From Alentia gelatinosa (Eukaryota > Annelida > Polychaeta > Phyllodocida > Polynoidae), in the NCBI GenBank assembly GCA_950022655.1, contig OX465579.1:51687950-51751949 (forward strand): a stretch of DNA of 64,000 bases, given 5' to 3'. The notes beneath the pieces were generated by a model that ran no database searches, was not told where the DNA came from, and saw nothing but the letters and a program-made list of their open reading frames with translations. Both the position numbers and the translations under genes were made by a program. Shown here piece by piece: positions 1 to 11,134 of this stretch. Position 1 is the first letter of the stretch. Every line of letters starts with the position of its first letter.

Positions 1-1079
1 ATGTAGGTTACATTCTGATCAAAGAGACATCTGTTATATTCTGCCTATTATTAAGATCAGAGGCTCACCAACTTTCCAGCTCTATCTGGGCAAGATCTGC
101 GCGAGATGTATACAGACTGGATGCGCGCTGGCGATGCACCTCATTGAGCACAGATAAGCTGCAGTGTCAAACTTACTTTTACCAGTAAAAGGTATCGATT
201 AGCGCCATCTCAGGTCGCCAGGTAACAGATAGGAAAGTAACCGGGTCTGACTTAAAAGAATGCACATAAAGGGATGCCAGTATCGGGTTCCTCTACATCT
301 TCAGTCGCGTATTATTCTGGAGAAGACGTCGAGAACCGTTTGAGAGGCAAGCGTTGTTCAGTCACAGTCGCTTAGCAGCAATCTCTGTATCAACATGTTT
401 AGTTATTGTACTCGAAGTCTGACGTGCGGTGACTTGTTGAATCCTCTCTGTTCAATAAATTTCTTCTTATGTTTAGTTTCTGATTTGACTTGATTTCGAT
501 GTACTTCTTACAAAATAATTTACAGTGGAAGATGAAACTTCAGAAATTTCCCCTAGATACTGATGTGATTTTAAGTAATGATTGCAATTTATACGGCTTG
601 TTCTAAAAGTGATTTTGGAGTTAGTCCAGCAGCAGCTTGTGTGGTCCAGCAGCTGAAAGTTTTATTGATCGCTCAAACATTATACTCAATTTCTGGATAT
701 TTCCAATGATCATTAGATTTCGTCTACACTGTTGTTAAGGGGAAGCTAGAAGGTTAATCACTAGCAGGCATAAGGTTCTAGCTGTAATTATACCAGTGAC
801 GACAAAGCTTTCTCATATCAATTCAGTTTTTTTTCTTTTAGGCACAGCACTTTAATTTTCAAAGAAACGTTACTGGTTATCTATGAGCAGACCATTCCAC
901 TTTAAATAGAAGCAGGCCTGTCCGACAGATTCCTGCCACGCTAATATTGTATCTAGTCACGTCATGTAAGAACTACATTACTTAGTCATGCTTTATAGCC
1001 ACGCGGTATGTCTGCTTCACTTAAAGGGCTCTACTTTGTCTGATAGGACATTGTTGACATGTAGTACGTACCCCTTCTT
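1..1079. other. Non-coding stretch, nothing recognised
   Basis: AT-leaning unique-looking DNA. I see no open frame of useful length, no clear repeat and no RNA gene here. Stops are frequent in all frames. Confidence 0.6.
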
Positions 1080-1460
1080 CCCTCTATTCAACCTCCTGCG
1101 CCAGACTCTGCCTCATTTCCTCGACCACGACGTCGCCGCTTCACATTCCAGCAAATAAACTAAGTCCGTGTAAGTGCTAAATGATACGTGGGCTGAAGAA
1201 TGCTTCATGCCAATTGTCAATAATCCCCGCTTGTTTTCTCTGCCCATTCGGCGGCGCCGGTGGAGCCTCTTGCCGTTTATCTCATCAGCAACCCCTGCTG
1301 TCTCTCTGAGTACACCATGGCGGGTCCGCTTTATCTGCGCGTCCCTTGCGCAGGCGCGGGTGCGTCGCCGGAAGTGGGTGGGTAGTTTGAGGCAAACACA
1401 AGACGCCGACTGTGCGCACAGCCGACGCCGCCCGACGCCTTTGTCATTGAGTATTCAGCC
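1080..1460. promoter_or_regulatory. CpG-rich patch with ETS-like site
   Basis: CpG density rises sharply against the flanks, most strongly at 1320-1440. The patch contains a CCGGAAGTG ETS-type core near 1369 and several GCGC/GACGCC blocks. In animals such patches are often promoters or enhancers. No exon can be assigned to it: the open frame at 1174-1497 is arginine- and serine-rich and looks like a product of GC content. Promoter function is inference only. Confidence 0.3.
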
Positions 1461-1654
1461 ACGAAATGTGATTCTCATGCGTCACGATAACCGATGAAAA
1501 ATGCCCGCGAAACTGGTGTAAGATAATCAGGATGAAAGACCTCTATATTGCCCCATGTTAATGAAATGGCTTAGATGATAGAACCACTGTTTGTCCTCCA
1601 AAGCCACTCAGATAAGGGAGGGTTTCGATAGGGCCGGTGGGAGGCGAGGGGGAT

Positions 1655-1935
1655 AGTGACGTTTACATGGAGCATGCGCAATGCTGCATCACGACTGAGG
1701 ACACATTACAAGAGTCCCTACCACGTGACCTGCCTGTGACGCAAGAAATATCTTCTCATCATGTACGCAGTGCGTGATGTCATATATATGAGCGCTGCGG
1801 AGCCCTTGGAACAAAAATCTTTTAAATTGAGTTCGGGCAGCCTGACGTCACAACAATGTCATGGTGGCCTGTGTGATATGTGGATCGTTATCATCTCCGG
1901 CATAGGTGACGTCATGCTTGATGTTTATGATGTCA
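1655..1935. promoter_or_regulatory. Cluster of CRE/ATF-like sites
   Basis: Two perfect CRE palindromes TGACGTCA lie at 1843-1850 and 1907-1914. TGATGTCA variants lie at 1775-1782 and 1928-1935, and a TGACG half-site lies near 1655. A CACGTGAC E-box sits at 1722. Known CREB/ATF and AP-1-related bZIP factors bind such sites. The cluster ends about 20 bp before the tandem array at 1954. Binding is not shown by the sequence. Confidence 0.35.
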
Positions 1936-1953
1936 TGGAATATGACTGCAGTA

Positions 1954-2266
1954 GTGAATATACACTATCTGCCCTCTCGTGATGGGTCTGTGGTGGTGAA
2001 TGTACATTATCTGTCCTCTAGTGTTGGGCCTGTAATGGTGAAAGTACGTGTACTGTCTGCCCTTTAGTGGTGTAGTGAATGTACACTGCCCTCTAGTGCT
2101 GTGTATGCAGTTATGTATACTGCCCTCTAGTGGTGGGTATATGATGGTGAATGTACACTGCCCTCTAGTGCTGTGTATGCAGTTATGTATACTGCCCTGT
2201 AATGGTGGGTATATGGTGGAGAATATACTCTGACCTCTATTTGTGGGTTTGTGATGGTGAATATAC
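1954..2266. repeat. Minisatellite with CTCF-like core in its units
   Basis: About eight degenerate ~36 bp units, with a higher-order 72 bp unit repeated almost exactly (2075-2146 and 2147-2218). The best-conserved part of each unit is CTGCCCTCTAGTGGT. Its reverse complement, CCACTAGAGGGCAG, fits the CTCF core consensus CCASYAGRKGGCRS at every position. The perfect match is at 2120-2133. Units near 2057, 2087 and 2158 have one mismatch; the units near 1969, 2011 and 2190 have two. Outer units are more decayed. Several short open frames here (for example 1933-2316 minus) are translations of the repeat and not genes. Confidence 0.85.
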
Positions 2267-2712
2267 CATGACTGAGGGTAACGGAGGAGGTGGTGAACTA
2301 TCCCTAGACGCGGCACATTATTCTACTGGCATATTGCATTACCTCAGACACGGTTTGTGACGTCTGTCAAGAAGGACCTGAGTTATTTTCCTCCTTGAGA
2401 GGGGAACCATCCATCCGCTAGGATCGTTAAGGAGAGTGAGCTGGGAGAGGTCTAGACTACCCCTCGTGTACCACTGAGACCACATGACCACATGGCCATG
2501 CCCAGTATCACAGCTACACGATGGGCACCGTCAGCGTCGGGCATTCTATGGTCAACACAGAGCAAGATACAGCCATCTAGTAGTAGGGAAACATATTATA
2601 TTATACTGTGTTTCCCAGCGGCAGGTCAATGATCTTCTCTATGACGTTTCGATCATACCCCAAACATTTATACGTTATACTCTAACTTCATATCAGTGAT
2701 ATGATTCATGGT
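2267..2712. other. Non-coding stretch, nothing recognised
   Basis: No repeat or coding signal seen. The short open frame at 2484-2699 has no recognisable domain and no supporting splice context. Confidence 0.5.
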
Positions 2713-3013
2713 TTTATCTCACCCCAGGTATTTTTTCTCCATAGACTTAGCATTGGGAACTCGTATCTAACGCCCATGACATATTTAGGAAAAATATCCA
2801 ATGGGGGATTATGTCACAAATGTTAGCCCATTTGTCAATGTGAAGGGTGAGATAAATTCAGAAACCCATTCAAGTTTAGGGTCAAAGCTCAATCCCATCT
2901 CGTTTGAATCGCTACATAATTCATGCGGCTTCGCCTTGTGAATTACTACGCGATTCAAACTCGATGGGATACGACCTCTGACCCTAAACTTTCATGGATT
3001 TCCTCTATAGTAT
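2713..3013. mobile_element. Double-hairpin MITE-like element, family A copy 1
   Basis: About 300 bp, present again at 34339-34635 in the same orientation with roughly 75-80 percent identity by eye. The element consists of two hairpin halves. The first is bounded by TTTATCTCACCC (2713-2724) and its reverse complement GGGTGAGATAAA (2845-2856). The second, 2862-3001, is a long imperfect palindrome centred near 2931, with arms of about 65 bp. Both copies end with TTTCCTCTATAGTA. No coding capacity is present. This structure fits a non-autonomous DNA transposon or foldback element, but the superfamily cannot be assigned from the ends seen. Confidence 0.8.
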
Positions 3014-3640
3014 TAAATCTGCATTACACAGAAACTACATTTCACGCGAGTTCACTCTACAGCTAAGCTGACATAGATGCAATAAGTCGAATGAAAAAGG
3101 TGACAATTGGCAAACGATCAACTTACCTTTATTTATGACTCTTATTGCTTTCAGTTGGATTTCACTTTTCAATTAATGAATGAAAGTTAAGTAATGAGAA
3201 AAGGAGCAGATGCCGTGTGTTGATCTGGATACACTAAGATTGAGGTGGGTGATTGTTACAGCCTGCCTTAACTCGTTTCTCATGTATAGGAATGGAGTTG
3301 TTCTAGTGAAATGCCAACCAGGGTACTGCTTTTAGTAAGTGTCTTTATTGCATGACGGAGACCGGAGAATGCAGCCGAGGTGAGAACTTGGGAATTTATT
3401 CATCTCTTTACGGAGGTCATTAAATCGATCTAGAGCTCATTTCACCAAACGGTTCAGCTATTGCTTTGTATTTTATTGCTTCAAGAGTCACATCGATTCT
3501 GACTATTACTTAAGATCCAAGACATGAAAGTTAAAAAATACTGTATGAAGTATTCCCGGAAGACAACATTGTGACTTTGAGTAGCCCTCCATTATCTTGT
3601 CAACACAGTATCAGACATTTCCTGGGTCTCGATGTAGGAG
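3014..3640. other. Non-coding stretch, nothing recognised
   Basis: AT-rich sequence with no repeat, exon or RNA gene that I can support. Confidence 0.5.
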
Positions 3641-3883
3641 TAAGCCCTGACGTCCACCTACGATAGAAATTTAGACCTACCGATATGGCACCAATAAAAA
3701 AACAAATATCGGGGACACATCGGGAATGTGCAAAATCGTAGACATGCCAATCCACCACGCATTGTATGGGGTTTTATCGGTGTCTAATCGCAGAAACGTG
3801 GTCAACTGCCCCGGTAGTGGGTGATCTTCCGATGCGAAATATCAAAACATCCGGGTCTCTACCTCATCAAATTAGACCATTTC
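3641..3883 (-). mobile_element. MITE family B, old partial copy
   Basis: This copy matches the reverse complement of the element at 46045-46332. Shared landmarks, in order, are a left end TAAGCCCTGACGTCCACCTA, CCGATATGGCACC near 3680, GACATGCCAATCCA near 3742, ATTGTATGGGG near 3760, and GGTCAACTGCC near 3800. Similarity is clear to about 3835 and fades before 3885, so the second terminal repeat is lost or too diverged to see. The open frame at 3766-3990 lies partly in the element and is not a gene. Confidence 0.8.
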
Positions 3884-3885
3884 GG

Positions 3886-5737
3886 GCGATTTATTACTAT
3901 ATTTTAATGAGAGCGCTGACTACTTTAAGATGCGGTGGGTGTAGTGGACAGAGGACGGATCTGTTGGTCCATCTTAGCCTCCTTGGGTAGTATGAACAGG
4001 AGGGGGAACACACTGTGTCGAGGCCAAGCCTTCACACCATTCAACATTAATAGGATTTCCGTGGAATCCATTTCGAAATAAACCAATGCCTTGATTACAT
4101 TCCATACTCTCTCGTGATTAACTAATATTCAATAAGATTTCTCATCCAACAGGTAGGCCTGTTTTTAGACAACTAATTTTCAAGAGTGAGTGCAAATGGA
4201 ACCTTTTGTGGGAATGACAGAAGAGATAAAAACAAAAAAAAGGCCATGATGAATCTGCGTCCCTCATTCTGCTCGCCGCCCGAAATGAAACACGCGAGTA
4301 GAGAAGACGGCTGGGGTTAGTCAGCGAGTAGTAAACTCTCTTCTTATGACCTTTACCTGGGAGAAACTCCAAAGGAAACGGGTGGGGGTGTTTATAGCGT
4401 AGGTGCACGAGATGGGCGAGTGGGGTGCTGTGAGTGTGGAGAAAAGAAGCTCTCATTAGGCCCGGCTGAGAATCACTTTAACGACGCCCGACATGCGACG
4501 TGTGGCCACGCCCGTCCTGGTCCTTAGCCCACAGGCCAGTCGCCCTCACCATGTCCTCAACTGAATATGAGCAGCTCCGAGCAACGTACATACTGGCTCC
4601 TCCGCATGTGACTGATCAGCGTACCTCTAGCAGGCCGGTAGATATGAAAAACGATAGTTGATTCAAGTATTATTTAAATATAACTAACTTGGTAAGTGAT
4701 TGTATTGCAATGTAAGGAATCACTGTAATGATATGAGTAAAGAGGGGTGCCTGATGGTCAAAATAAACATAAGATTATGAGCCTCTATAAGCATAAGCCA
4801 AACCAACAAGCGCGATAGAAAATCATCCACTGGGGCTAACCGAATATCTATTCTAGCGGTGTTCAATTCACCACTCTAATTTACACATAACTTTACTCTT
4901 GGAAATAGAAATCCCACCAGGAACCCATGCAGGACAGCTGCACAATCAGTCCCAGGTCTTTGGAGGTGTCAGAGCCAAGCGAACTGTGAAAAATAACAAG
5001 TGTTTTGGGTCCTGTCTTCTGTAAACAGTCAGGCCTCTCTAATATAGGTGCTTATTACTTTGAATGCCTCCAAAATGATTCAGGGAAAGACGTCGTGACT
5101 GAGGAAAGAGTCTGAAATCTAAATCCCGTAAAAAAGAAGCATTTCATAACATTCTACTGGAACAGAATGGCTATGGATTTCTATATGTTCTAATCTCTCT
5201 TGATCGCATGGTAACCTTTAATACTTGAAGAGAGATAAATTGAAACTAAACAGGACATTGACAGCTTCCACTCAAAAGGACATATCAGAATTTTGTCATT
5301 TGTCAGCAAACTTATCCCTAATAATAGCCTCACCTTGCTATTCACTGCTTAAAACAATCACCTACATTGATTCATATATCCGGAGACAGTCACTTGCTCT
5401 ATAGTCACGAAGCCGCCACGTCCACCTACCTTAATTCACATAACCAATTTACAGTTTGATTTACACTCTTCCCTGTTATAAACTCCACGTCATTCTTATT
5501 TGGATTTCTGGCAAGAATAAGAGTGTTTGTCATTAGAATACAAACTCGGAATAAACCTTACAAGTAGATAAAGTTTTCTTTCTGGTACAGACTGCATCTT
5601 ATCCGCTGCACTGTCAAGCCACATGCAGGGATCACTCCTCGGTATGGTGAGATATAAGACCGCCATATAACAAAGTGGCGAGAGTGCGAAATAGGTCTAT
5701 AGGGTTTCAGAAAGATTTCATGACTAAAATTGCTAAT
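3886..5737. other. Non-coding stretch, nothing recognised
   Basis: No coding or structural signal that I can support. A single GAGCAGCTC palindrome is at 4569-4577. The minus-strand frame at 4142-4456 shows no recognisable domain. Confidence 0.5.
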
Positions 5738-5830
5738 GCAAGATTGAATTTTCCATATAACGCGGACTTGGATGATTCATGGAAAATGAAATGGCAATAA
5801 CTGTAGTGTCCCCTTGATGCAGGGATCGGG
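5738..5830 (+). repeat. Interspersed repeat, family D copy 1
   Basis: About 90 bp matching 21085-21175 in the same orientation. Landmarks shared in order are TTTTCCATATA, GGACTT, ATGAAAT, ACTGTNGTGTCCCCT and GTGCAG or ATGCAG. Identity by eye is about 75 percent. The element type is unknown and no terminal repeats are evident. Confidence 0.6.
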
Positions 5831-6544
5831 AAAAATCGAGCAGCAAATTTGCATAAATTTGCGTAATCGTAACTCCAACTAGCCTAGCTCCGGGATTAAC
5901 ATATACATAAAATACAATGCACATGTCTACACGGATTCAGGGTTGAATGATTAGTTTCCAAATCATATAGTTGTCAGTAAACCTGTCGCAGGCAGATTAC
6001 GAAACCCGTGTCGACCATCCAAATGGGAAGTATTTCTAATGTTAGATAAACCTTTGGCGAGCGATTTAGGAACATCGAATGACAACTTGTCGTCGACAAT
6101 AGAACGTCTCAAGGGTGGGGGTGGGGGGTCACTTATCATTGGCCTACCCTTGCTTAGCTGCCCCACATCTACCGACTAGGGCCAGCTCCATTAGGATGCC
6201 TTGCCTGAGGCAAACTACCGTTTCTTTGTTGCTGACAAAGGCACATCAATGTTCGGAAATCGGTAGATGTGCATTGGAATTTATACAAACTTGGGCAAAA
6301 ATATCACGTCGAGGAGACATATATTTGTGTACATAGGGATAAATCAAACTGACGTCAATTCAAAATAGTATCCTTTGATTCAGAATTGAACAGAATGAAG
6401 GTATTGAATGAAGTTGCATATTCTAATGTAGCATTATTCACTCATTGCTTCTTGGATTACACGACAAGGAGTTTATCAAACTATGAACTATTTCGCCGAG
6501 AATATGTGATACTATCAATCTTGTAATCGATTGATTGATACTGG
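5831..6544. other. Non-coding stretch, nothing recognised
   Basis: No supported gene. The opposing short frames at 5963-6166 and 6115-6336 have no recognisable protein features. One perfect CRE (TGACGTCA) lies near 6351. Confidence 0.5.
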
Positions 6545-6620
6545 AAACCTACCCATCCTATTCATCGCCCTGAGCATCTCAATCACTATCATGAGTATAT
6601 CGCTCAATTACTTCAACAGT
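6545..6620. repeat. Degenerate repeat, outlying block
   Basis: Contains GAGCATCTCAATCACTATC. This resembles GAACATCTCCCTCACTATC in the larger degenerate array at 7000-7340, so this may be a detached part of the same array. Confidence 0.4.
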
Positions 6621-6999
6621 CTGTAGGGGTCAGGGTAGTCAGGCAGCGTTTGTTTCACTTTACGCTAGGTGCAGCGAGTGCCGATCCTTGCTGTGCAGTA
6701 AAGCCAGTGAAACTGTGTATGCAAATACTGCGGGGTCGCCCGCATTACATAACTCAGTCAGTATATAGGCTGAGTCTGCAGCAACTGGACAGGTCTTCTT
6801 GTGGTGCCTCTGCGTCGAGTGAACACTTGGAGCCTCAGTAACTGGTAAGGTTTCTCCGGATACCTTTCAGCGGTGAAGAGGCCAGAATCTCTTTCCTTGC
6901 GCTACTTGGTGCCCCGCGGCATCAAGGGACTGTAAGATCAGCAGGTATTGAATAAAAGAGTGATACCTGAAGTGTCCGGAGTCTGGTTTTGTATTCTAG

Positions 7000-7340
7000 G
7001 CTAAGCACCCGAGCACTTCACTCACTCACCAACGTATTTCACCCTGAATCTGAGCATCTCACTAACTTACCTACTTTACTCAACTGAACATCTCCCTCAC
7101 TATCTTCAACCGTTCCCTCAGCAACCTCACCTCAGCAATCTCACTCAGCGACCTGCCAATCTCAATTCATTGCTTAAAGATCGTGACTACCTAGCCTAAG
7201 TATATCATTGCCCGGCCTTTAGTATCTTAATCATTTAACTGACCACCTCGCTTAATAATTCAAGCATCCCAAATAACTAAAGGGAACATATCTCTCACTA
7301 ACTCGAGTGTTTCTCCATCACTAAATTCAGCGACATCTTG
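7000..7340. repeat. Degenerate tandem array (CATCTCACT motif)
   Basis: Pyrimidine-rich stretch with recurring GCATCTCAC, ACATCTCCC, GCAACCTCA, GCAATCTCAC and GCGACCTGCC, spaced 13-35 bp apart. The array is old and eroded. The right half (7180-7340) holds only scattered remnants. Confidence 0.5.
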
Positions 7341-7369
7341 GCTAACATCCGGGTTCTTCTCTCAGTCTG

Positions 7370-7800
7370 ACCACGTGACGCCGTCCGTCACCGCGCGTCC
7401 CTCTACCCTCCACCATCCGTCACTGCTACCACTAGTACCACCAGGCGGACGAATGGGAAACTACGACAGATCACGTGACCTGGCGCACGTGACTCGCTAC
7501 TAGTGGTGGCCGGGGTTGGCGAGTCGTTGGCGCGCGGGTTAATTAGCTCGGCGCCGAACGGGCGGCCTGACTGCAGCCGACGAAACTGCAGGAGCTGTGT
7601 ATTCCTTATTTATGTTAACATGAGGGATATTGACACTGACTCGCCTTGTCGGGTCCTCATCTTCTAATGGGACCCGTACCTGATTTACGGGCGCAGCTTT
7701 ACGACGAGCTCGGTAATAAACGTCGTCATTACGCCCGCTGTTCCACCGCCATTCCTACCAGGGGCGCCACCTGCCGCTAACCAGTCCCTGTGACGTCATA
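7370..7800. promoter_or_regulatory. CpG-rich patch with three clustered E-boxes
   Basis: Three CACGTGAC E-boxes occur within 122 bp (7372-7379, 7472-7479, 7486-7493). CACGTGAC is the core bound by USF and MiT/TFE bHLH-zip factors. The patch also holds GGTTAATTAGC near 7540, several GGCGCC/GCGCGC blocks and a CRE (TGACGTCA) at 7791. It could be a promoter or enhancer. No associated exon was recognised. Confidence 0.35.
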
Positions 7801-8679
7801 GCTGGCGTCATGTTATTCCCATAACCAAGAACCACTTGAAGTCAAAGACTGAATTTCTGGTGGGCAATGTCTGCGAATTGAATTCCCTTTAATGATTATT
7901 CATTTTGCATTTGTTCCTTCTAGTCTGTGTACAGATCAAGAAGGCCTAGAAATCCAAATGCTTGAAACCTGGAACAGATTCCAGGGAGTTTCAATTTTAC
8001 GATAAAACTAAATAGTGCAATTCAAACCGGTATGAATGTTCCTTTGTGCACTCATAATACATCGAAACTTAAAAGGTTGAATTTTAAAAGGATACTTTTA
8101 AACAAAAGTATATATAGTTTGTGTGCCTCATATATTCCTCCACCACATTGATCGTCCGTGCAATGATGTACTCTTGGTAACCATACTGTATTTAGCGTAA
8201 TTAGAAAAATGGAGCTAAATACCTAGCTGAAACATCAACTTCTATTTAAAACACGATTGCTCATTTTCAATTATTCATCACCTACCTTTCAAATGAATGC
8301 GTTCTGCGCCAGTGGATGTATATATGTGTCAGTGTTTCTGATTGTTAGTTGCCCTCCCTAATTTAGCTTTTTATCAATTCCGCATTCGTATTACGCGGCT
8401 TTAGATTATTATCTAGATTGATCCATCATCCCCAAAAGGTTCTAGATGTAGATAGGATCGGGTTGTAAAGCGTGTACAGAATATGACTCTTTATTCATTG
8501 TATGGAAGACCAGTGTTAAACATTGAATACAATAAAGATTTTTTGTGTGTGTGTGTTGTAAAAGGTGACAATCAAAAACGCACCACCCTGACCTCCACTT
8601 GACCTAGCGCTGACCAGCCAGTGAATAATTAATGTCCCCCAATGAAGGTGACGGCAGACACGTGCACGTACCTGTGTTT
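7801..8679. other. Non-coding stretch, nothing recognised
   Basis: AT-rich, with a short GT run at 8543-8556. No supported gene. Confidence 0.5.
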
Positions 8680-8920
8680 TACGTTTACATGACGACGTGA
8701 CGAGTATGCTATGTTCAGAGCGCGTGAGAGGTAACGTGTATCCTCTATACATAGTACATATGGCGTGTCCTATGGACACACAACACGTGACACATAATGT
8801 ACAGAGCATGTGACGTATATCATCTGTACACTGTATATTTTCTGTAAACAAAATAGGGGACATTTATCATGTGTATACAGTGCATGTGACGCATATTAAA
8901 GACACGTAGATGTCTGTGAG
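8680..8920. repeat. Degenerate repeat with CATGTGACGYATA motif
   Basis: Near-copies ACACGTGACACATA (near 8783), GCATGTGACGTATA (near 8807) and GCATGTGACGCATA (near 8882), with TGTACA/GTATAC spacers. It looks like an eroded tandem repeat. The overlapping minus-strand frames 8516-8863 and 8820-9119 are not supported as genes. Confidence 0.4.
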
Positions 8921-9585
8921 AGAGCTTCGACCCAACCACAATACTGCACTGTACAGTCCCCTGGTGACTGGCTGTTCCGGTATTTTCTGTCACAACGGAA
9001 CCTGTTAACATTGTCCGCGAAGCGTAGCCTCTGACCTGACCTCTGCCAGCCCGAACCATTGCCTCCTGCCTGTGAACCTCTCCGGTTAGCGTCACGACCC
9101 TACTTACCACCACCATCACCCCTTCCTTACCCAGACCCCTCCCTTACCACCAGCCCTAGACGATTCAGTTCATCCCCTCTTTGGTCTCGCCCTCTCTTCT
9201 AGTGTCCACAGACGGCGCCCAGCGTCAACGATTTGTCGTCATTGTGGTCTAAACGCTTCCGGTTCCGTTGTGGCGTCGCACAATGTTCACAGGGTCACCG
9301 CCTGTGGCGCGTATGTCTGTCACCGAGGGTACTCCCTTCTCCCGCCCACCCGTAGCAGTCGGACCACTTCCCCTGCATGTTCCTCTTGGGGAACTCCCTA
9401 CTTTCGCTGCTCCTAGCTTCTTGCCCTGGAGTTCTGAAGCTGACCTGCCCTGTGCAATGTCCGCTTCTATTTGCCAGGTTCCTTGACCCTGTATCAACAC
9501 TTTCCACCACCTCGTCACTATTTCCAAATCCATGATCCTCCAGACATCCTCTGTACCCACATACAATGTATTAACCATCATAGCA
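8921..9585. other. Non-coding stretch, GC-moderate
   Basis: Several overlapping short frames on both strands (9249-9581 minus, 9268-9486 plus), none with a recognisable domain. When both strands are open over the same DNA, base composition is the usual cause rather than coding. Confidence 0.4.
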
Positions 9586-9720
9586 ATACCCTGCCATGTA
9601 GTGCGCTACATTTCCCTGCATTATCAAATCCTGCCCTGCGCTGCCCTGTTCTGCTTTGCCCTGTTTCGCTCTGGTCTGCGTTGCAGTGCCCTGCCCTGCC
9701 CTGCCTGGCATTGCCCGCTG
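9586..9720. repeat. CTGCC pentamer-type low-complexity array
   Basis: Repeated CCCTG/CTGCC blocks with interruptions (CTGCCCTGCGCTGCCCTG, then CCCTGCCCTGCCCTGCC). The open frames on both strands here are translations of this repeat. Confidence 0.75.
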
Positions 9721-9779
9721 ACATTCTGTGTGACGCGGTGACTTGTGGCCGATGTCGCTGAATGATTCAGAAGGCTCAC

Positions 9780-10060
9780 AATGAGAGAGTCCAGTGGCCG
9801 GCCCCATCCCCGCCCGCCGGTTTTATACGCTCAGCTCGACGGTCGTGATCGCTCCGCTTTATTCGCCACCTTTTCAATATTCTATTGCGGCGCGCGCATC
9901 GATTTCCCAGAGGAGATAAAGATAAGTAACAATTCAATATCTGCATTGCGCTGGCGGGTGCGACGTGGTGGGGACGCGAGCGGGACACAGCGCCGCGCTG
10001 AGCTCTGTTATCTCATTGGATGGATTCAGATTTAGCTGATGCTCATGCAGGCAGATAAGG
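9780..10060. promoter_or_regulatory. CpG-rich patch with GATA-site cluster
   Basis: GC-rich DNA with GCGCGCGC and CGACGTGG blocks surrounds a short AT core near 9910-9945 with AGATAAAGATAAG followed by AACAAT (SOX-like). Further GATA sites are TTATCTC next to ATTGG near 10010 and AGATAAGG near 10055. Four or five GATA motifs in about 150 bp inside a CpG-rich block suggests a developmental enhancer or promoter. This is a motif-based inference. Confidence 0.35.
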
Positions 10061-10250
10061 ACTCGGCTTTACCAGCTTTCTCCCCCAGCGGGGATTTCTC
10101 CATAAAGAAACCCATGGTGCATGGTGTAGGGGGAAGTGATGACTTGGCTAAGATTGTGGCAAGATAAGAGAGACAAACAGCTCCCGTCACAACTTTCGTG
10201 AGAAACTATAGCCTTGAATGAATATTAGTCATTTTATGATTTGTATGCAA

Positions 10251-10284
10251 TTCTGTTGGGTTCATTCTGTTGGGTTCATTCTGC
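10251..10284. repeat. Short 14 bp tandem duplication
   Basis: TTCTGTTGGGTTCA occurs about 2.4 times in tandem. Confidence 0.8.
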
Positions 10285-11131
10285 CCAATACTTGCTCAAA
10301 GAACCATACCTATACATGGGTTCGTATTTCAGCGGAGAAACCGTCCTCATAAATGGTGTACCTGATTCAGGCTGTTCATCTGCGACAGTATTACATTTGT
10401 GTTCTCACATGAAACTATGTGAACACTGTCACAGAATAATGGTAAGAATTATACGTGTAAATATCATTATTGAGTAACATCATAGCTCTTCCAAGTCGTG
10501 ACAAACCCTTCGGGAGCATTTCATCCTGCTTGAGTTTAATGCACTTTTGCACAAGCCAATTAACAAAAACTGAATTAGTGTCTTTGTTTTCATCACTGGA
10601 ACTTACATATGCCATTCCCACAGATAACTCTTTTTCTCCTTTTATACATGATTTCCGTATGGGTGAATTTCAATTTTGATTCATGGTAATTGTTCCTGAT
10701 ATTATAAATATTCATTTTGCAAAATTCTCTTAACAGCTTCACTTGCTATTTTGAGCTTCAATTTGAAAAGGCCAACTGAAAGTGAATTGTGCACTTTTCA
10801 TTAAATCGAAATTGCATGGCGACTGAAGTTAGGAGGAGGGTATTATTTCTCATCACAGGCAGGCTACTCTGCTCAATACCTGCCACTACAAATTGAAAGA
10901 GGTGCATGCCGTGTATTAACATTTAGCATCACCCTGTTCCTTGGGGGACCTGATCAGTACCACAAATCAGTTCATTTAGAACAGAAAAACTTCTTTTTTT
11001 TTAAAATCAATTCAGTTTCGGGAGAGATCGCCACTTTAGAAATGAGATAAGGAAATATATTAATAAACCCACTGCTCTAAAGATAGTCAAAAACGGTACA
11101 TTACAAGTTGCAGATCACTGCTCGTTCCTCT
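10285..11131. other. Non-coding stretch, nothing recognised
   Basis: AT-rich. Frames at 10415-10621 (minus) and 10470-10679 (plus) overlap antiparallel and carry no recognisable motif. Confidence 0.5.
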
Positions 11132-11134
11132 TAA

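Noticed and set aside
1174..1497. 107-residue frame in the CpG-rich patch
   Set aside because: Arginine/serine-rich from GC-rich DNA; no domain.
1954..2266. Possible CRISPR array at the 36 bp repeat
   Set aside because: Units are contiguous and degenerate with no unique spacers, and the window is eukaryotic in character.
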